In this document: piece by piece, positions 9,740 to 19,284 of the stretch
How positions within the stretch are numbered: position 1 is the first letter of the stretch
How the letters are laid out: each line of letters starts with the position of its first letter
From: Oceanospirillum sanctuarii
Lineage (GTDB): Bacteria > Pseudomonadota > Gammaproteobacteria > Pseudomonadales > Halomonadaceae
DNA length: 64,000 nt
Reading direction: 5' to 3'
NCBI RefSeq assembly: GCF_002150805.1
Contig: NZ_MTBA01000004.1
Coordinates: 558,001-622,000, forward strand
Notes under the pieces: generated by a model
Database searches by the model: none
What the model saw: only the letters and a program-made list of their open reading frames with translations
What the model was told of the DNA's origin: nothing
Program-made: the position numbers and the translations under genes

Positions 9740-10051
9740 ATGCGTTGGCTTAAAAGCGGTATTCTCTTTGCTGTGATCTTAACACTTCTGATCACCGGCG
9801 TGCTTTTTTCTTCCCGAAACACGACACCTTACGCCATTGATCTGCTGATCCTGCGCCTTCCGGAAATCAGCATCTCCTTACTTATTCTGGGTAGCCTTGT
9901 TATCGGCCTGATTACCGGCTGGCTACTGTCACTATCTACTTTTGTTCGCCTGAAAGCCGCTCAGATGCGTAGCGAGAAAGCGCTTAAAGTCGCTCAGAAA
10001 GAGCTGGATACCCTGCGTATTTCCGGCCTGAAGGACACTCAGAATGAATGA
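9740..10051 (+). CDS. lapA: LPS assembly protein A-like (LapA, DUF1049)
   Basis: Small inner-membrane protein that partners LapB in controlling lipopolysaccharide synthesis. The 103 residues contain two transmembrane helices (about 7-24 and 43-67) followed by a charged cytoplasmic helix (residues 70-95), the DUF1049 layout. AGGAG lies seven bases before the ATG. The end overlaps lapB by 8 bases, so the two are translationally coupled. The E. coli homologue is YciS. Confidence 0.88.
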   Translation: MRWLKSGILFAVILTLLITGVLFSSRNTTPYAIDLLILRLPEISISLLILGSLVIGLITGWLLSLSTFVRLKAAQMRSEKALKVAQKELDTLRISGLKDTQNE

Positions 10052-11222
10052 AGTGCTGTTGCTGATAACTCTGGTTACAGCGATAGCGATCGGTTTTTTT
10101 CTTGGCTACAAAGCCAAAAACAAAAACCGGGGAGCTCGGGCATCCCTGTCTGCAAATAGCCTGAACAAAGATTATTTCACCGGCCTCACCTATCTGCTGA
10201 ACGATCAGCAGGATCAGGCGATCGAAACCTTTATGCGGGTTCTCGAAATCAATCCGGAAACCGTCGATACCCATATCGCCATGGGCAACCTGTTTCGCAG
10301 TAAAGGCGAAACCGAAAAAGCGATTCGTCTGCATCAGAATCTTTTTGCCCGCCCTACTCTCAGTAAGTCACTAACACAACAGGTTCAGCTTGAACTGGCC
10401 CGGGACTTTTTTGCTGCAGGCCTGTTTGACCGTGCTGAACGCCTGTTATTGGAGATTACTGAAGCTCAATCTGATGAAGTCCGCCTACAGGTACTGAAGC
10501 TACTGCTGCGTATCTACGAGCAGGAAAAAGAGTGGCAGAAAGCGATTGAGATCAGCAACAACCGATTACTGAGAGATCTTCCGGAACAGCGTAAAGCTGT
10601 GGCCCATTACTATTGTGAGCTGGCAGACAGCCTTCTTGCTCAGAACGAAACCACACAGGCCAGAAAATATCTGAAGCAGGCACTCTATAACGACCCGAAC
10701 TGCATACGAGCGAACTGGTCTACGGCCAATATGGAGCTGAAAAACAATAATGTCCGTAAAGGCCGCTCACTACTACTAAGAATACCGGAGCAGGACAAGC
10801 GTTATTACTCGCTGGTGTTGCCTGAGCTGCGTCAGATCATGACGGATAAAGACCTGAGCCCTATTCTGGATGAAGCCCTGGAACAGTTCCCGTCCCAGAC
10901 AGCATTAAATCTGAAAACAGAACTGATTCAACAACGTCACGACAGCCACTCCGCACTGGAATATCTTGAGGCCTACTCCGCCCGTCGCAAAAGCTCATCG
11001 CCCTTTGTGGCAGGACTTCAGGTGCATCTGATGCTGGATCAAGCCAACACAGGTTCGCTAAAACCCAGACTCCATCAGCTGGAACAGCAACTAAGCCGTT
11101 ACGATAGCAAACAACATAAGTCCCGCTGCATCAGCTGTGGCTTTAAAAGCCAGCACAGCCCTCTCTGGCAATGCCCCAAGTGCCGAAGCTGGGGCAGTGT
11201 CCGACCGGATGATGTTCTCTGA
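10044..11222 (+). CDS. lapB: LPS assembly protein B (LapB/YciM)
   Basis: Membrane-anchored TPR protein that, with FtsH, sets the level of LpxC and so the LPS supply; lpxC itself lies elsewhere in this window. The 392 residues have an N-terminal anchor (LLLITLVTAIAIGFFLG), tetratricopeptide repeats (e.g. AIETFMRVLEINPETVDTHIAMGNLF, from about residue 50 to 330) and a C-terminal rubredoxin-like knuckle with two CxxC pairs (CISC and CPKC, residues about 358-377). All hallmark parts are present and the length is typical (E. coli 389). Confidence 0.94.
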   Translation: MNEVLLLITLVTAIAIGFFLGYKAKNKNRGARASLSANSLNKDYFTGLTYLLNDQQDQAIETFMRVLEINPETVDTHIAMGNLFRSKGETEKAIRLHQNLFARPTLSKSLTQQVQLELARDFFAAGLFDRAERLLLEITEAQSDEVRLQVLKLLLRIYEQEKEWQKAIEISNNRLLRDLPEQRKAVAHYYCELADSLLAQNETTQARKYLKQALYNDPNCIRANWSTANMELKNNNVRKGRSLLLRIPEQDKRYYSLVLPELRQIMTDKDLSPILDEALEQFPSQTALNLKTELIQQRHDSHSALEYLEAYSARRKSSSPFVAGLQVHLMLDQANTGSLKPRLHQLEQQLSRYDSKQHKSRCISCGFKSQHSPLWQCPKCRSWGSVRPDDVL

Positions 11223-11261
11223 TCTTCATAACGATACAAGGCAGCCCCGATTTGCAGATAT

Positions 11262-11292
11262 AAAAAAAACGCATCACAGGATGCGCTTTTTT
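11262..11292. terminator. Bidirectional terminator between lapB and pyrF
   Basis: CGCATC (11270-11275) and GATGCG (11280-11285) form a stem with an ACAG loop, flanked by eight A on the left and CTTTTTT on the right, so it works for both converging genes. Confidence 0.85.
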
Positions 11293-11315
11293 GTGCTCGG
11301 CAACTCTTAAATTGT

Positions 11316-12029
11316 TTAGTTTCTGGCAGACGCGATCTCAGCTTCAATCAGAGCCAGAGCCTGCATAGGGTCTTCTGCCTGAGTAATCGGGCGACCAATT
11401 ACCAGATAATCACTACCATCAATCAGAGCCTGTTTTGGCGTCACAATACGCTGCTGATCGCCTTTTTCAGCAAAAGACGGACGAATACCAGGCGTTACCA
11501 GCTGGAAGCTACGAGGCAGAGCTTCACGCAGCATAACCGCTTCCTGCGCCGAACAAACCACACCATCCAAACCAGACTGCTCTGTCAGAGAAGCAAGATG
11601 CATCACCTGTTCCGCAGGAGAAGCATTGATACCGGTTTCACGCAGCTGCTGTTCATTCATACTGGTCAGCACCGTTACCGCGATCAGCAGAGTATCGTGA
11701 CCGGCACCACGCAGACGCTTCAGGGACTCTTCCATCATAGGACGGCCACCACAAGCATGAACATTAACCATCCAGGCACCACTGTCTGCTGCCGCCAGTA
11801 CTGCCTGCGCTGTGGTGTTTGGGATATCGTGAAACTTCAGATCCAGAAATACTTTAAAACCGCGCTTGGTCAGAGCTTCGATAATTGCAGGGCCTGAGCG
11901 TGTGAATAACTCTTTACCCACTTTCAGCTGACAACGTCCCGGCTCAAGCTGATCTACAAAAGCTAACGCCTGCTCAGCATTAGGATAGTCCAGCGCAACA
12001 ATGATCGGATTTTCAACAATTAGAGACAT
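11316..12029 (-). CDS. pyrF: Orotidine 5'-phosphate decarboxylase
   Basis: Decarboxylates OMP to UMP, the last step of de novo pyrimidine synthesis. The catalytic charge network is visible as [10 protein letters not shown] with the upstream KVGKELF lysine; the phosphate loop [12 protein letters not shown] lies near the C-terminus. The ATG at 12029 (MSLIVENP) gives 238 residues and has an AGGAAA ribosome site; an in-frame start at 12059 would add ten unlikely residues. In E. coli pyrF follows lapB on the same strand; here it faces it. Confidence 0.96.
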   Translation of the reverse strand: MSLIVENPIIVALDYPNAEQALAFVDQLEPGRCQLKVGKELFTRSGPAIIEALTKRGFKVFLDLKFHDIPNTTAQAVLAAADSGAWMVNVHACGGRPMMEESLKRLRGAGHDTLLIAVTVLTSMNEQQLRETGINASPAEQVMHLASLTEQSGLDGVVCSAQEAVMLREALPRSFQLVTPGIRPSFAEKGDQQRIVTPKQALIDGSDYLVIGRPITQAEDPMQALALIEAEIASARN

Positions 12030-12223
12030 CAATTTTTCCTCAGCTGTGAGTGCGGGCACATTATAAAGCCTGGCCTAAAAGGGTACAGGACAAATTTATC
12101 CCAGCTTTCGAAATAAATATTTCACACTCAGGATCAAACCAAAGTCTATCAGGCAAACATCCACAAACTTACTATGGTTAAGAAGCGAAACTATGGAAAT
12201 TAACCTCAACAAAGGATGTTGCT

Positions 12224-12568
12224 ATGAAAGCCAAAAAACCATCTCTGACGACCCTCTTCGGCAGTTTGATAGTCGTACTATCACTCGCCACAAGCCCTCA
12301 GCTTAAGGCGCAAACCGATAACCTGGTGCCACAGAATGAGACGACTCAGGTTGCAGAAGCTTCAACAACACAGCAAGCTGTAATCAATATCAACACCGCA
12401 GGGCTTAATGAACTGCAAAACCTGAAAGGGATAGGACCCGCCAAAGCTCAACGTATTCTGGACTTCAGAACCGAGCACGGTGACTTTAAAAGTGTTGAAG
12501 CTTTAACTCAGGTAAAAGGCATCAGCCTGAGAACCCTGGAACTGAACAAGGGCAGGTTGTCGATCTGA
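12224..12568 (+). CDS. ComEA-like periplasmic helix-hairpin-helix DNA-binding protein
   Basis: Small exported protein of the ComEA family, which binds incoming DNA in the periplasm in naturally transformable bacteria. The 114 residues have a signal peptide (about 1-29, cleavage near LKA-QT), a short polar linker, and a double helix-hairpin-helix module ([24 protein letters not shown] and LTQVKGIS). AAAGGA precedes the ATG. The gene stands alone between pyrF and an SDR gene; with type IV pilus genes also in the window a role in DNA uptake is possible, but that is inference. Confidence 0.88.
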   Translation: MKAKKPSLTTLFGSLIVVLSLATSPQLKAQTDNLVPQNETTQVAEASTTQQAVININTAGLNELQNLKGIGPAKAQRILDFRTEHGDFKSVEALTQVKGISLRTLELNKGRLSI

Positions 12569-12624
12569 TCATCTGTGCCAACCTAGGCTAAAATCACAAA
12601 TATCTTGGCATAAAACAGGCAATA

Positions 12625-12652
12625 AAAAAGGAAGGCAGATGCCTTCCTTTTT
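12625..12652. terminator. Bidirectional terminator between comEA-like gene and SDR gene
   Basis: AAAAAGGAAGGCA (12625-12637) pairs perfectly with TGCCTTCCTTTTT (12640-12652) around a two-base GA gap. A and T runs on either side make it usable in both directions. Confidence 0.88.
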
Positions 12653-12674
12653 CAGTTCTAACGACAGGATGCGA

Positions 12675-13436
12675 TTAGATACGCAGACCACCATCACACT
12701 CAATGATACGACCTGTGAAGTAGTCGTTCTCAATGATGTACTCAACGGAGTGAGCAATTTCGTCCGGCTTACCCAGACGCTTCATTGGGATAACAGAGCA
12801 AACTTTCTCCAGTGCTTCAGGCTTCATGCTGGCGGTCATATCGGTTTCGATAAAGCCGGGAGCGATAGCACCTACCCGGATACCGTAGCGGGACAGCTCT
12901 TTAGCCCAGGTAACAGCCATGTTAGCCACACCAGCTTTAGCCGCAGTGTAGTTAGTCTGACCCAGGTTACCGGAACGGGAGATACTGGAGATATTGATGA
13001 TCACGCCCTGAATATCACGCTCAATCATCTGGCATGCCGCTTCACGGGCGCACAGGAATACACCGGTCAGGTTTACATCGATAACCTGCTGCCACTGTTC
13101 CAGACTCATCTTCTGCTGAATCTGGCCTTCTTTAGCCTTGATAAACAGGCCATCACGGGTAATACCGGCGTTGTTCACCAGTACGTCCAGACGACCAAAG
13201 TCAGTAGCGATTTTGCTGAAGGTCGCTTCAACTTTCGCTTCCTGAGCTACGTTTGCGATATAGGTTTTCGCTTCAGAACCGGCTTCTTTCACCAGATCCG
13301 CAGTTTCGTCCAGCTTCTCCTGATTGAGATCAACCAGAGCCAGCTTAGCGCCTTTAGCAGCCAGACGCAGAGCCATCTGACGACCCAGACCCTGACCACC
13401 ACCAGTAATTACGACAACTTTATCCTGCAAATCCAT
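12675..13436 (-). CDS. Short-chain dehydrogenase/reductase, FabG-like
   Basis: Classical SDR of 253 residues. It shows the NAD(P)-binding GGGQGLGR motif, NNAGIT in the core, the catalytic serine in INISSIS and the YxxxK pair in NYTAAKAG; the C-terminus ends CDGGLRI. Sequence style is that of 3-oxoacyl-ACP reductase-like enzymes (FabG4-like), but no fatty-acid synthesis neighbours are present and an acidic residue after the second beta strand (VDLNQEK) suggests NAD(H) preference, so the substrate is unknown. The ATG at 13436 follows a GGGGGT ribosome site; the preceding GTG codon is less likely. Confidence 0.85.
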   Translation of the reverse strand: MDLQDKVVVITGGGQGLGRQMALRLAAKGAKLALVDLNQEKLDETADLVKEAGSEAKTYIANVAQEAKVEATFSKIATDFGRLDVLVNNAGITRDGLFIKAKEGQIQQKMSLEQWQQVIDVNLTGVFLCAREAACQMIERDIQGVIINISSISRSGNLGQTNYTAAKAGVANMAVTWAKELSRYGIRVGAIAPGFIETDMTASMKPEALEKVCSVIPMKRLGKPDEIAHSVEYIIENDYFTGRIIECDGGLRI

Positions 13437-13657
13437 CACGACCCCCTGGGCTTCTCACATGACATTGGTGTCAATACGGTATGTATTGATAACTGTTCTA
13501 GATATTGTGCATTGCAATATAACCCATTTTTTTGCAGTTGCGAACCCTGTATTTCGCATCTGCAATACTGATTAAAATGAAAAACCGTCTCGTGAAATAA
13601 CATTGAAAACCCGAACACCTGTCCCTATATCTCTCTGAGCCAATCAGGAAATGACTT

Positions 13658-14152
13658 ATGAATAAATTTTTGCTCTTGTTTATTGCAGTGCCGTTAATCG
13701 AGATGGTTGTTCTGATCAAAGTGGGACAACAGATCGGCGCGCTGTCCACCATCGCGCTGGTGATACTGACAGCGGTTATCGGCATTGCGCTGTTAAAACA
13801 ACAGGGCATCGCGATGCTCAATCGCGCCAACTGGAAACTAAATCAGGGGCAGATTCCCGCCAGAGAGATGGCGGAAGGTATTGTGCTAGCGGTAGGTGGT
13901 GCTCTGTTGCTGACACCGGGTTTTGTCACCGATGCCTTTGGTTTTATCTGCATCTTACCCGGCAGCCGACATTTTCTTTTGAATCAGGTCTTGAAAAATA
14001 TCAGCGTCAACCCTATCCATCATTCAAACAGTGGAAGCCAGTGGCAGGAGCCGCAGGAATCCCACTGGGAATCGACTCATCAGCGTCAGAATCAGCCTGG
14101 GAAGCAAAATGCCGGGGATGTGATTGAAGGTGAGTACGAAAGGAAAAAATAA
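13658..14152 (+). CDS. fxsA: FxsA family membrane protein
   Basis: Cytoplasmic-membrane protein of the FxsA family; in E. coli overproduction relieves phage T7 exclusion by F plasmid PifA. The 164 residues begin with hydrophobic segments (FLLLFIAVPLIEMVVLIKVG and LSTIALVILTAVIGIALL), a third near residues 75-105 with the family motif LLLTPGFVTDAFGF, and a polar Gln/His-rich tail. AGGAA precedes the ATG. It lies upstream of groESL, as in E. coli and many relatives. Confidence 0.92.
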   Translation: MNKFLLLFIAVPLIEMVVLIKVGQQIGALSTIALVILTAVIGIALLKQQGIAMLNRANWKLNQGQIPAREMAEGIVLAVGGALLLTPGFVTDAFGFICILPGSRHFLLNQVLKNISVNPIHHSNSGSQWQEPQESHWESTHQRQNQPGKQNAGDVIEGEYERKK

Positions 14153-14164
14153 TTTTCCTAAGCC

Positions 14165-14192
14165 ATTGAATTGAAAAAGCATGTCCCCACAT
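14165..14192 (+). promoter_or_regulatory. Sigma-32 (heat-shock) type promoter of groESL
   Basis: ATTGAAT (14165-14171) followed after 13 bases by CCCCACAT (14185-14192) closely resembles the RpoH consensus CTTGAAA, 11-15 bases, CCCCATNT. It lies about 110 bases before groES, right after fxsA. No CIRCE inverted repeat was seen. Confidence 0.7.
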
Positions 14193-14301
14193 AAGGGACA
14201 TAGCTTTTAAGCCCTTCGGGGCATAACAAAAACATCGGGCCCAGCCCGTTCTTTTAAAGATTGAAAGACAAAGATCTTTTAGTTTTAGGAGTAAATTGAG
14301 A

Positions 14302-14595
14302 ATGAGCATCCGTCCTTTACACGACCGCGTTGTAATCCGTCGTCAGGAAGAAGAGACCACTACTGCAAGCGGTATTGTTCTACCGGGTTCTGCAGCTGAG
14401 AAACCTAACCAAGGTGAAGTTGTAGCTGTAGGCAATGGCCGTGTACTGAACAATGGTGACGTTCAAGCAATGAGCGTAAAAGTAGGTGACACCGTTCTGT
14501 TCGGTCAGTTCGCAGGTAACAACACCGTTAAGATCGATGGTGAAGAGCTGCTGATCATGAGCGAAAGCGAAATTTATGCAGTTCTGGAAAGCTAA
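14302..14595 (+). CDS. groES: Co-chaperonin GroES
   Basis: Ten-kDa heptameric lid of the GroEL chaperonin. The 97 residues begin [18 protein letters not shown] and include the mobile loop ([15 protein letters not shown]) with the hydrophobic IVL triad that docks on GroEL. The ATG at 14302 has AGGAG ten bases upstream; a TTG two codons earlier is discounted. It is the first gene of a heat-shock operon with groEL 61 bases downstream. Confidence 0.98.
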   Translation: MSIRPLHDRVVIRRQEEETTTASGIVLPGSAAEKPNQGEVVAVGNGRVLNNGDVQAMSVKVGDTVLFGQFAGNNTVKIDGEELLIMSESEIYAVLES

Positions 14596-14614
14596 TTAGT
14601 CTTCCCTGCACTGA

Positions 14615-16297
<1,683 letters not shown>

Positions 16298-16320
16298 TCA
16301 TCCAGCTACTGCCATCGGGA

Positions 16321-16347
16321 TCAGCGCTTCATCAGAGGCGCTGATTT
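16321..16347 (+). terminator. First hairpin after groEL
   Basis: TCAGCGC (16321-16327) pairs with GCGCTGA (16338-16344), with an inner TC/GA extension, followed by TTTCTG. The T-tract is short; it may act together with the stronger hairpin that follows. Confidence 0.5.
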
Positions 16348-16358
16348 CTGATACCCGA

Positions 16359-16402
16359 AGCCTCGCTGAAATGCCTTCACCGGTAGCAGCGGGGCTTTTT
16401 TC
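16359..16402 (+). terminator. Rho-independent terminator of groESL
   Basis: AGCCTCGCTG (16359-16368) pairs with CAGCGGGGCT (16387-16396) with one G-T pair, followed directly by TTTTTTC. The loop is 18 bases. It ends the groESL transcript before trmJ. Confidence 0.8.
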
Positions 16403-16519
16403 TACCTGTTATTTATGACCTGATTTCATAGCTGTTGTTTTCTGCCTGCAGCGCCAGTCGGTTTACGGTATCCTTGCCGCCATTATTTTGTCCTCCCCTG
16501 TTAGCATCACGGTATCTTT

Positions 16520-17260
16520 ATGCTCGAAAAAATCCGCATTGTTCTGGTCAACACATACCACCCCGGCAATATAGGTTCTGCTGCACGGGCGATGAAAGTG
16601 ATGGGACTGGATCGTCTGTATCTGGTATCACCCAATCATTTTCCCCATGAAGATGCCAACACCATGGCGGCAGGCGCGGAAGATATTCTGGATAAAGTGG
16701 TTATCTGCGAAACACTGGAAGATGCCATTGGTGACTGCGAACACGTTATAGCCACCAGCGCCCGCCCACGCTCTCATCAGGTTCCGGCGATGACACCACC
16801 GGAATGTGCCGTTTTCGCCCGGGAGACTCCGGCTGAGGAAGAGATCGCCATCGTCTTTGGTCGTGAACGCAGCGGCCTGACTGCGGAAGAGTACGAACTC
16901 TGCAACAAGCATGTATTTATTCCGGCTAATCCGGACTATTCGATTCTGAATATGGCATCCGCGGTTCAGATCATCGCCTATGAGCTGTATCAGAAGAGCC
17001 TGACTCACTTTGAGCCGGTTAAGAAAGAGATCGAACTGCCCAGCGCCAAAGAGATGAAATTCTTTCTGGAGCGCATGGAGGAACGATTGGACGATGCAGG
17101 ATATTTTAAGGGCAAACCCAAAGATGTGACGCTAGGAAAGCTACGGGCATACTTCCAACGCAATCTGCCTGAGAAAGCGGAATTGAGCCTTCTACAGGGT
17201 ATTCTGACCCGACTGGAGTCGGAAGAAGACTGGCAGCGGCGCCAGAATAATCAGGACTGA
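16520..17260 (+). CDS. trmJ: tRNA (cytidine/uridine-2'-O-)-methyltransferase TrmJ
   Basis: SPOUT-family enzyme that 2'-O-methylates position 32 of several tRNAs using S-adenosylmethionine. The 246 residues show the SpoU motifs in order: motif 1 NTYHPGNIGSAARAMK, motif 2 IVFGRERSGLT and motif 3 IPANPDYSILNMASAVQI, which form the knotted cofactor site, then a C-terminal helical extension typical of TrmJ. The gene stands between two terminators and so is probably monocistronic. In many relatives trmJ sits before iscR or cysE; neither is here. Confidence 0.94.
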   Translation: MLEKIRIVLVNTYHPGNIGSAARAMKVMGLDRLYLVSPNHFPHEDANTMAAGAEDILDKVVICETLEDAIGDCEHVIATSARPRSHQVPAMTPPECAVFARETPAEEEIAIVFGRERSGLTAEEYELCNKHVFIPANPDYSILNMASAVQIIAYELYQKSLTHFEPVKKEIELPSAKEMKFFLERMEERLDDAGYFKGKPKDVTLGKLRAYFQRNLPEKAELSLLQGILTRLESEEDWQRRQNNQD

Positions 17261-17286
17261 TTCAAAAGCACTGATTAAACGGATAC

Positions 17287-17325
17287 AAAAACACCCGACC
17301 AGCTTAAAACTGATCGGGTGTTTTC
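17287..17325. terminator. Terminator between trmJ and the chemoreceptor gene
   Basis: AAAACACCCGA-CCAG (17287-17301) pairs with CTGATCGGGTGTTTT (17310-17324) with one mismatch. Runs of A and T on both sides allow use by both converging genes. Confidence 0.82.
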
Positions 17326-17366
17326 TTTGTAGGCATAACCCTAATTACCAGGCCTTACCTGCAAAC

Positions 17367-19004
17367 TTAGCTGACTTTGAAGCGGTGAATCAGACGGATC
17401 ATATCCTGTGATACATCCATCAGCTCCTGACTGGCCGACGCCATCTGAGCTGATTCACTGCTCACACTATTGGTTAGGTCGCGCAGGCTGACAACATTAT
17501 TGTTGATGCCGGAGACCGTGGTTGACTGCTCTTCTGACGCAGCAGCAATCTCCTGATTCATACGCTGAATAGAAGCGACTTCCTGCGTGATATTACCCAG
17601 TGCCCGACCTGCTGACGCAGAGGTTTCCGCGGCAATACCCGCTTTTTCTGCACCATCGCTCATCACAGATACCGCCTGTTCAGCTGCCGCCTGAAGCTTC
17701 TCAACGATGGTCTGAATCTCTGTGGTCGATTCCTGAGTACGCTGCGACAGGGTACGAACCTCATCCGCAACCACTGCAAAGCCGCGACCTGCCTCACCGG
17801 CACGGGCCGCTTCAATCGCCGCATTCAGTGCTAACAGGTTAGTCTGCTCGGCGATACCACGTATCACTTCCAGCACGGTATCCACATTGCGACTATCTTC
17901 CGCTAACTGAGAAATCACCTCACTGGCCTGATGAATCGCTTCGGCAAGACGCTGAGCCTCAGAAATATTCTGGCTAATAATCTTCTGACTCTGCTCGGAT
18001 TCTGTGGTAGCCTGTACCGTGGATTCCGTTGCCTGAACGGTACGCTCAGTGACTTCCTCAACACTTGCCAGCATCTGCATCATGGCGCTCGCCAGCTGCT
18101 CAGAATCCTGCTTCTGCTGATGCACGCTATCATCCACACTCTGCGTGGAGGCCACCAACTGAGAAGCCGAACTGGCCAGACGCTCAGCAGAACCACTAAC
18201 ATCCCGCATAATACCCTGAAGAGAAGCGACAAAGTGGTTGAAGTAGCGAGCCAGCGCGACAAGCTCCACAGAACCGGTTTCTTCCAAACGCTGGGTCAGA
18301 TCACCTTCACCTTGAGACAAACCACGCATCGCTTTCACCGTGCGGTTAAGCGGGGTGGTAATACTGCGGATGAAGAACACCAGAATGACCGATAACCCCA
18401 CCAGAATAATGACCGCATTGAAAATCGACATCAGCTCAGAAGCTGCGATATCCGCCTGCAGTGCATCCATATTCAGACCGCTGCCGATCGTCCACTGCCA
18501 GGGAGCGAAATAACCTGCGTAGCTGGTTTTAGGGTCAAGCTGCTCTTTGTTTTTACTGTTAGGCCATTGATAATCAACAAAACCGCCGCCGCTTTTCGCC
18601 TGAGTATATAGCTCCTGCACGAAAGGCTTACCGGTTGGATCCTTCAGACCCATGATATTTTTACCCACCAACGCCTTAACGCCGCTGGCCAGCTGCACCC
18701 CCTGATTATCACCGACAAACAGGTAATTGCCGTTATCAAAGCGCATCGCAGACACTGCCGCTAACGCCTGACGCTGAGCTTCAGCTTCTGACAACGTGCC
18801 ATCCTGACTGAGCTGATAGTAGTGATCAATCACGCCAACACCGCTTTCTACCAGTAGCGTGACCCCTTTCTCGTAGCTTGCACGCAGGTGATCACGCATC
18901 TTGGACGCATCCAATAAAGTATTGATCACAAGCCCCAACGCAAACAATCCCAGTATCATCCACGCCCGGGTAGCAATGGATATTCTTGATAAACTGGTTT
19001 CCAT
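17367..19004 (-). CDS. Methyl-accepting chemotaxis protein with a single Cache domain
   Basis: Transmembrane chemoreceptor. From the ATG at 19004 ([15 protein letters not shown] site upstream) it is 545 residues: TM1 at about 14-32, a periplasmic sCache-type sensor domain at about 40-185 ([10 protein letters not shown] and [12 protein letters not shown] are typical), TM2 at about 190-212, a HAMP domain to about 270, and a long cytoplasmic signalling helix whose hairpin tip ([19 protein letters not shown]) falls near residue 385. No C-terminal CheR-binding pentapeptide is seen; it ends HRFKVS. The ligand is unknown; sCache receptors often bind small organic acids. It is the last gene after an NHL-repeat protein and an 81-residue protein on the same strand, 34 bases after the latter. 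Confidence 0.93.
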   Translation of the reverse strand: METSLSRISIATRAWMILGLFALGLVINTLLDASKMRDHLRASYEKGVTLLVESGVGVIDHYYQLSQDGTLSEAEAQRQALAAVSAMRFDNGNYLFVGDNQGVQLASGVKALVGKNIMGLKDPTGKPFVQELYTQAKSGGGFVDYQWPNSKNKEQLDPKTSYAGYFAPWQWTIGSGLNMDALQADIAASELMSIFNAVIILVGLSVILVFFIRSITTPLNRTVKAMRGLSQGEGDLTQRLEETGSVELVALARYFNHFVASLQGIMRDVSGSAERLASSASQLVASTQSVDDSVHQQKQDSEQLASAMMQMLASVEEVTERTVQATESTVQATTESEQSQKIISQNISEAQRLAEAIHQASEVISQLAEDSRNVDTVLEVIRGIAEQTNLLALNAAIEAARAGEAGRGFAVVADEVRTLSQRTQESTTEIQTIVEKLQAAAEQAVSVMSDGAEKAGIAAETSASAGRALGNITQEVASIQRMNQEIAAASEEQSTTVSGINNNVVSLRDLTNSVSSESAQMASASQELMDVSQDMIRLIHRFKVS

Positions 19005-19038
19005 GATTTTCCCTCTATTCCTTGCCTGAGGCATCTAC

Positions 19039-19284
19039 CTAAGGCCCTGTAATGCACTTTCCGGACAGGAGCTTGTGATGCTTTTCCTGTAACCGGTTCA
19101 GATGTTCAACAGCAGCTTCCCGATCCATTTTCGGGTCAGCTGATGTTTTCCGGATGACTTCCCTGATGGTTTCAAGCAGCTCTTCTGAATCTGCTTCGGA
19201 AACTGCACCCATGCTGTTCCCTTGTTGCTCTATTTGCTGGCGATCTTTTCTTCGCTTGGCCGATGCACGGGCAAAAACACTCAT
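19039..19284 (-). CDS. Small hypothetical protein between NHL and chemoreceptor genes
   Basis: I do not recognise this 81-residue protein. It has a basic N-terminus (ASAKRRKDRQQ), then a predicted two-helix region rich in Glu and Lys (EELLETIREVIRKT and REAAVEHLNRLQEKHHKLL), no signal peptide and no membrane helix, so it is likely cytoplasmic. The ATG overlaps the stop of the NHL gene (ATGA), with AGGAGA just upstream, which argues for a real and translationally coupled gene. Its position suggests a link between the NHL protein and the receptor, but no function can be assigned. Confidence 0.65.
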   Translation of the reverse strand: MSVFARASAKRRKDRQQIEQQGNSMGAVSEADSEELLETIREVIRKTSADPKMDREAAVEHLNRLQEKHHKLLSGKCITGP

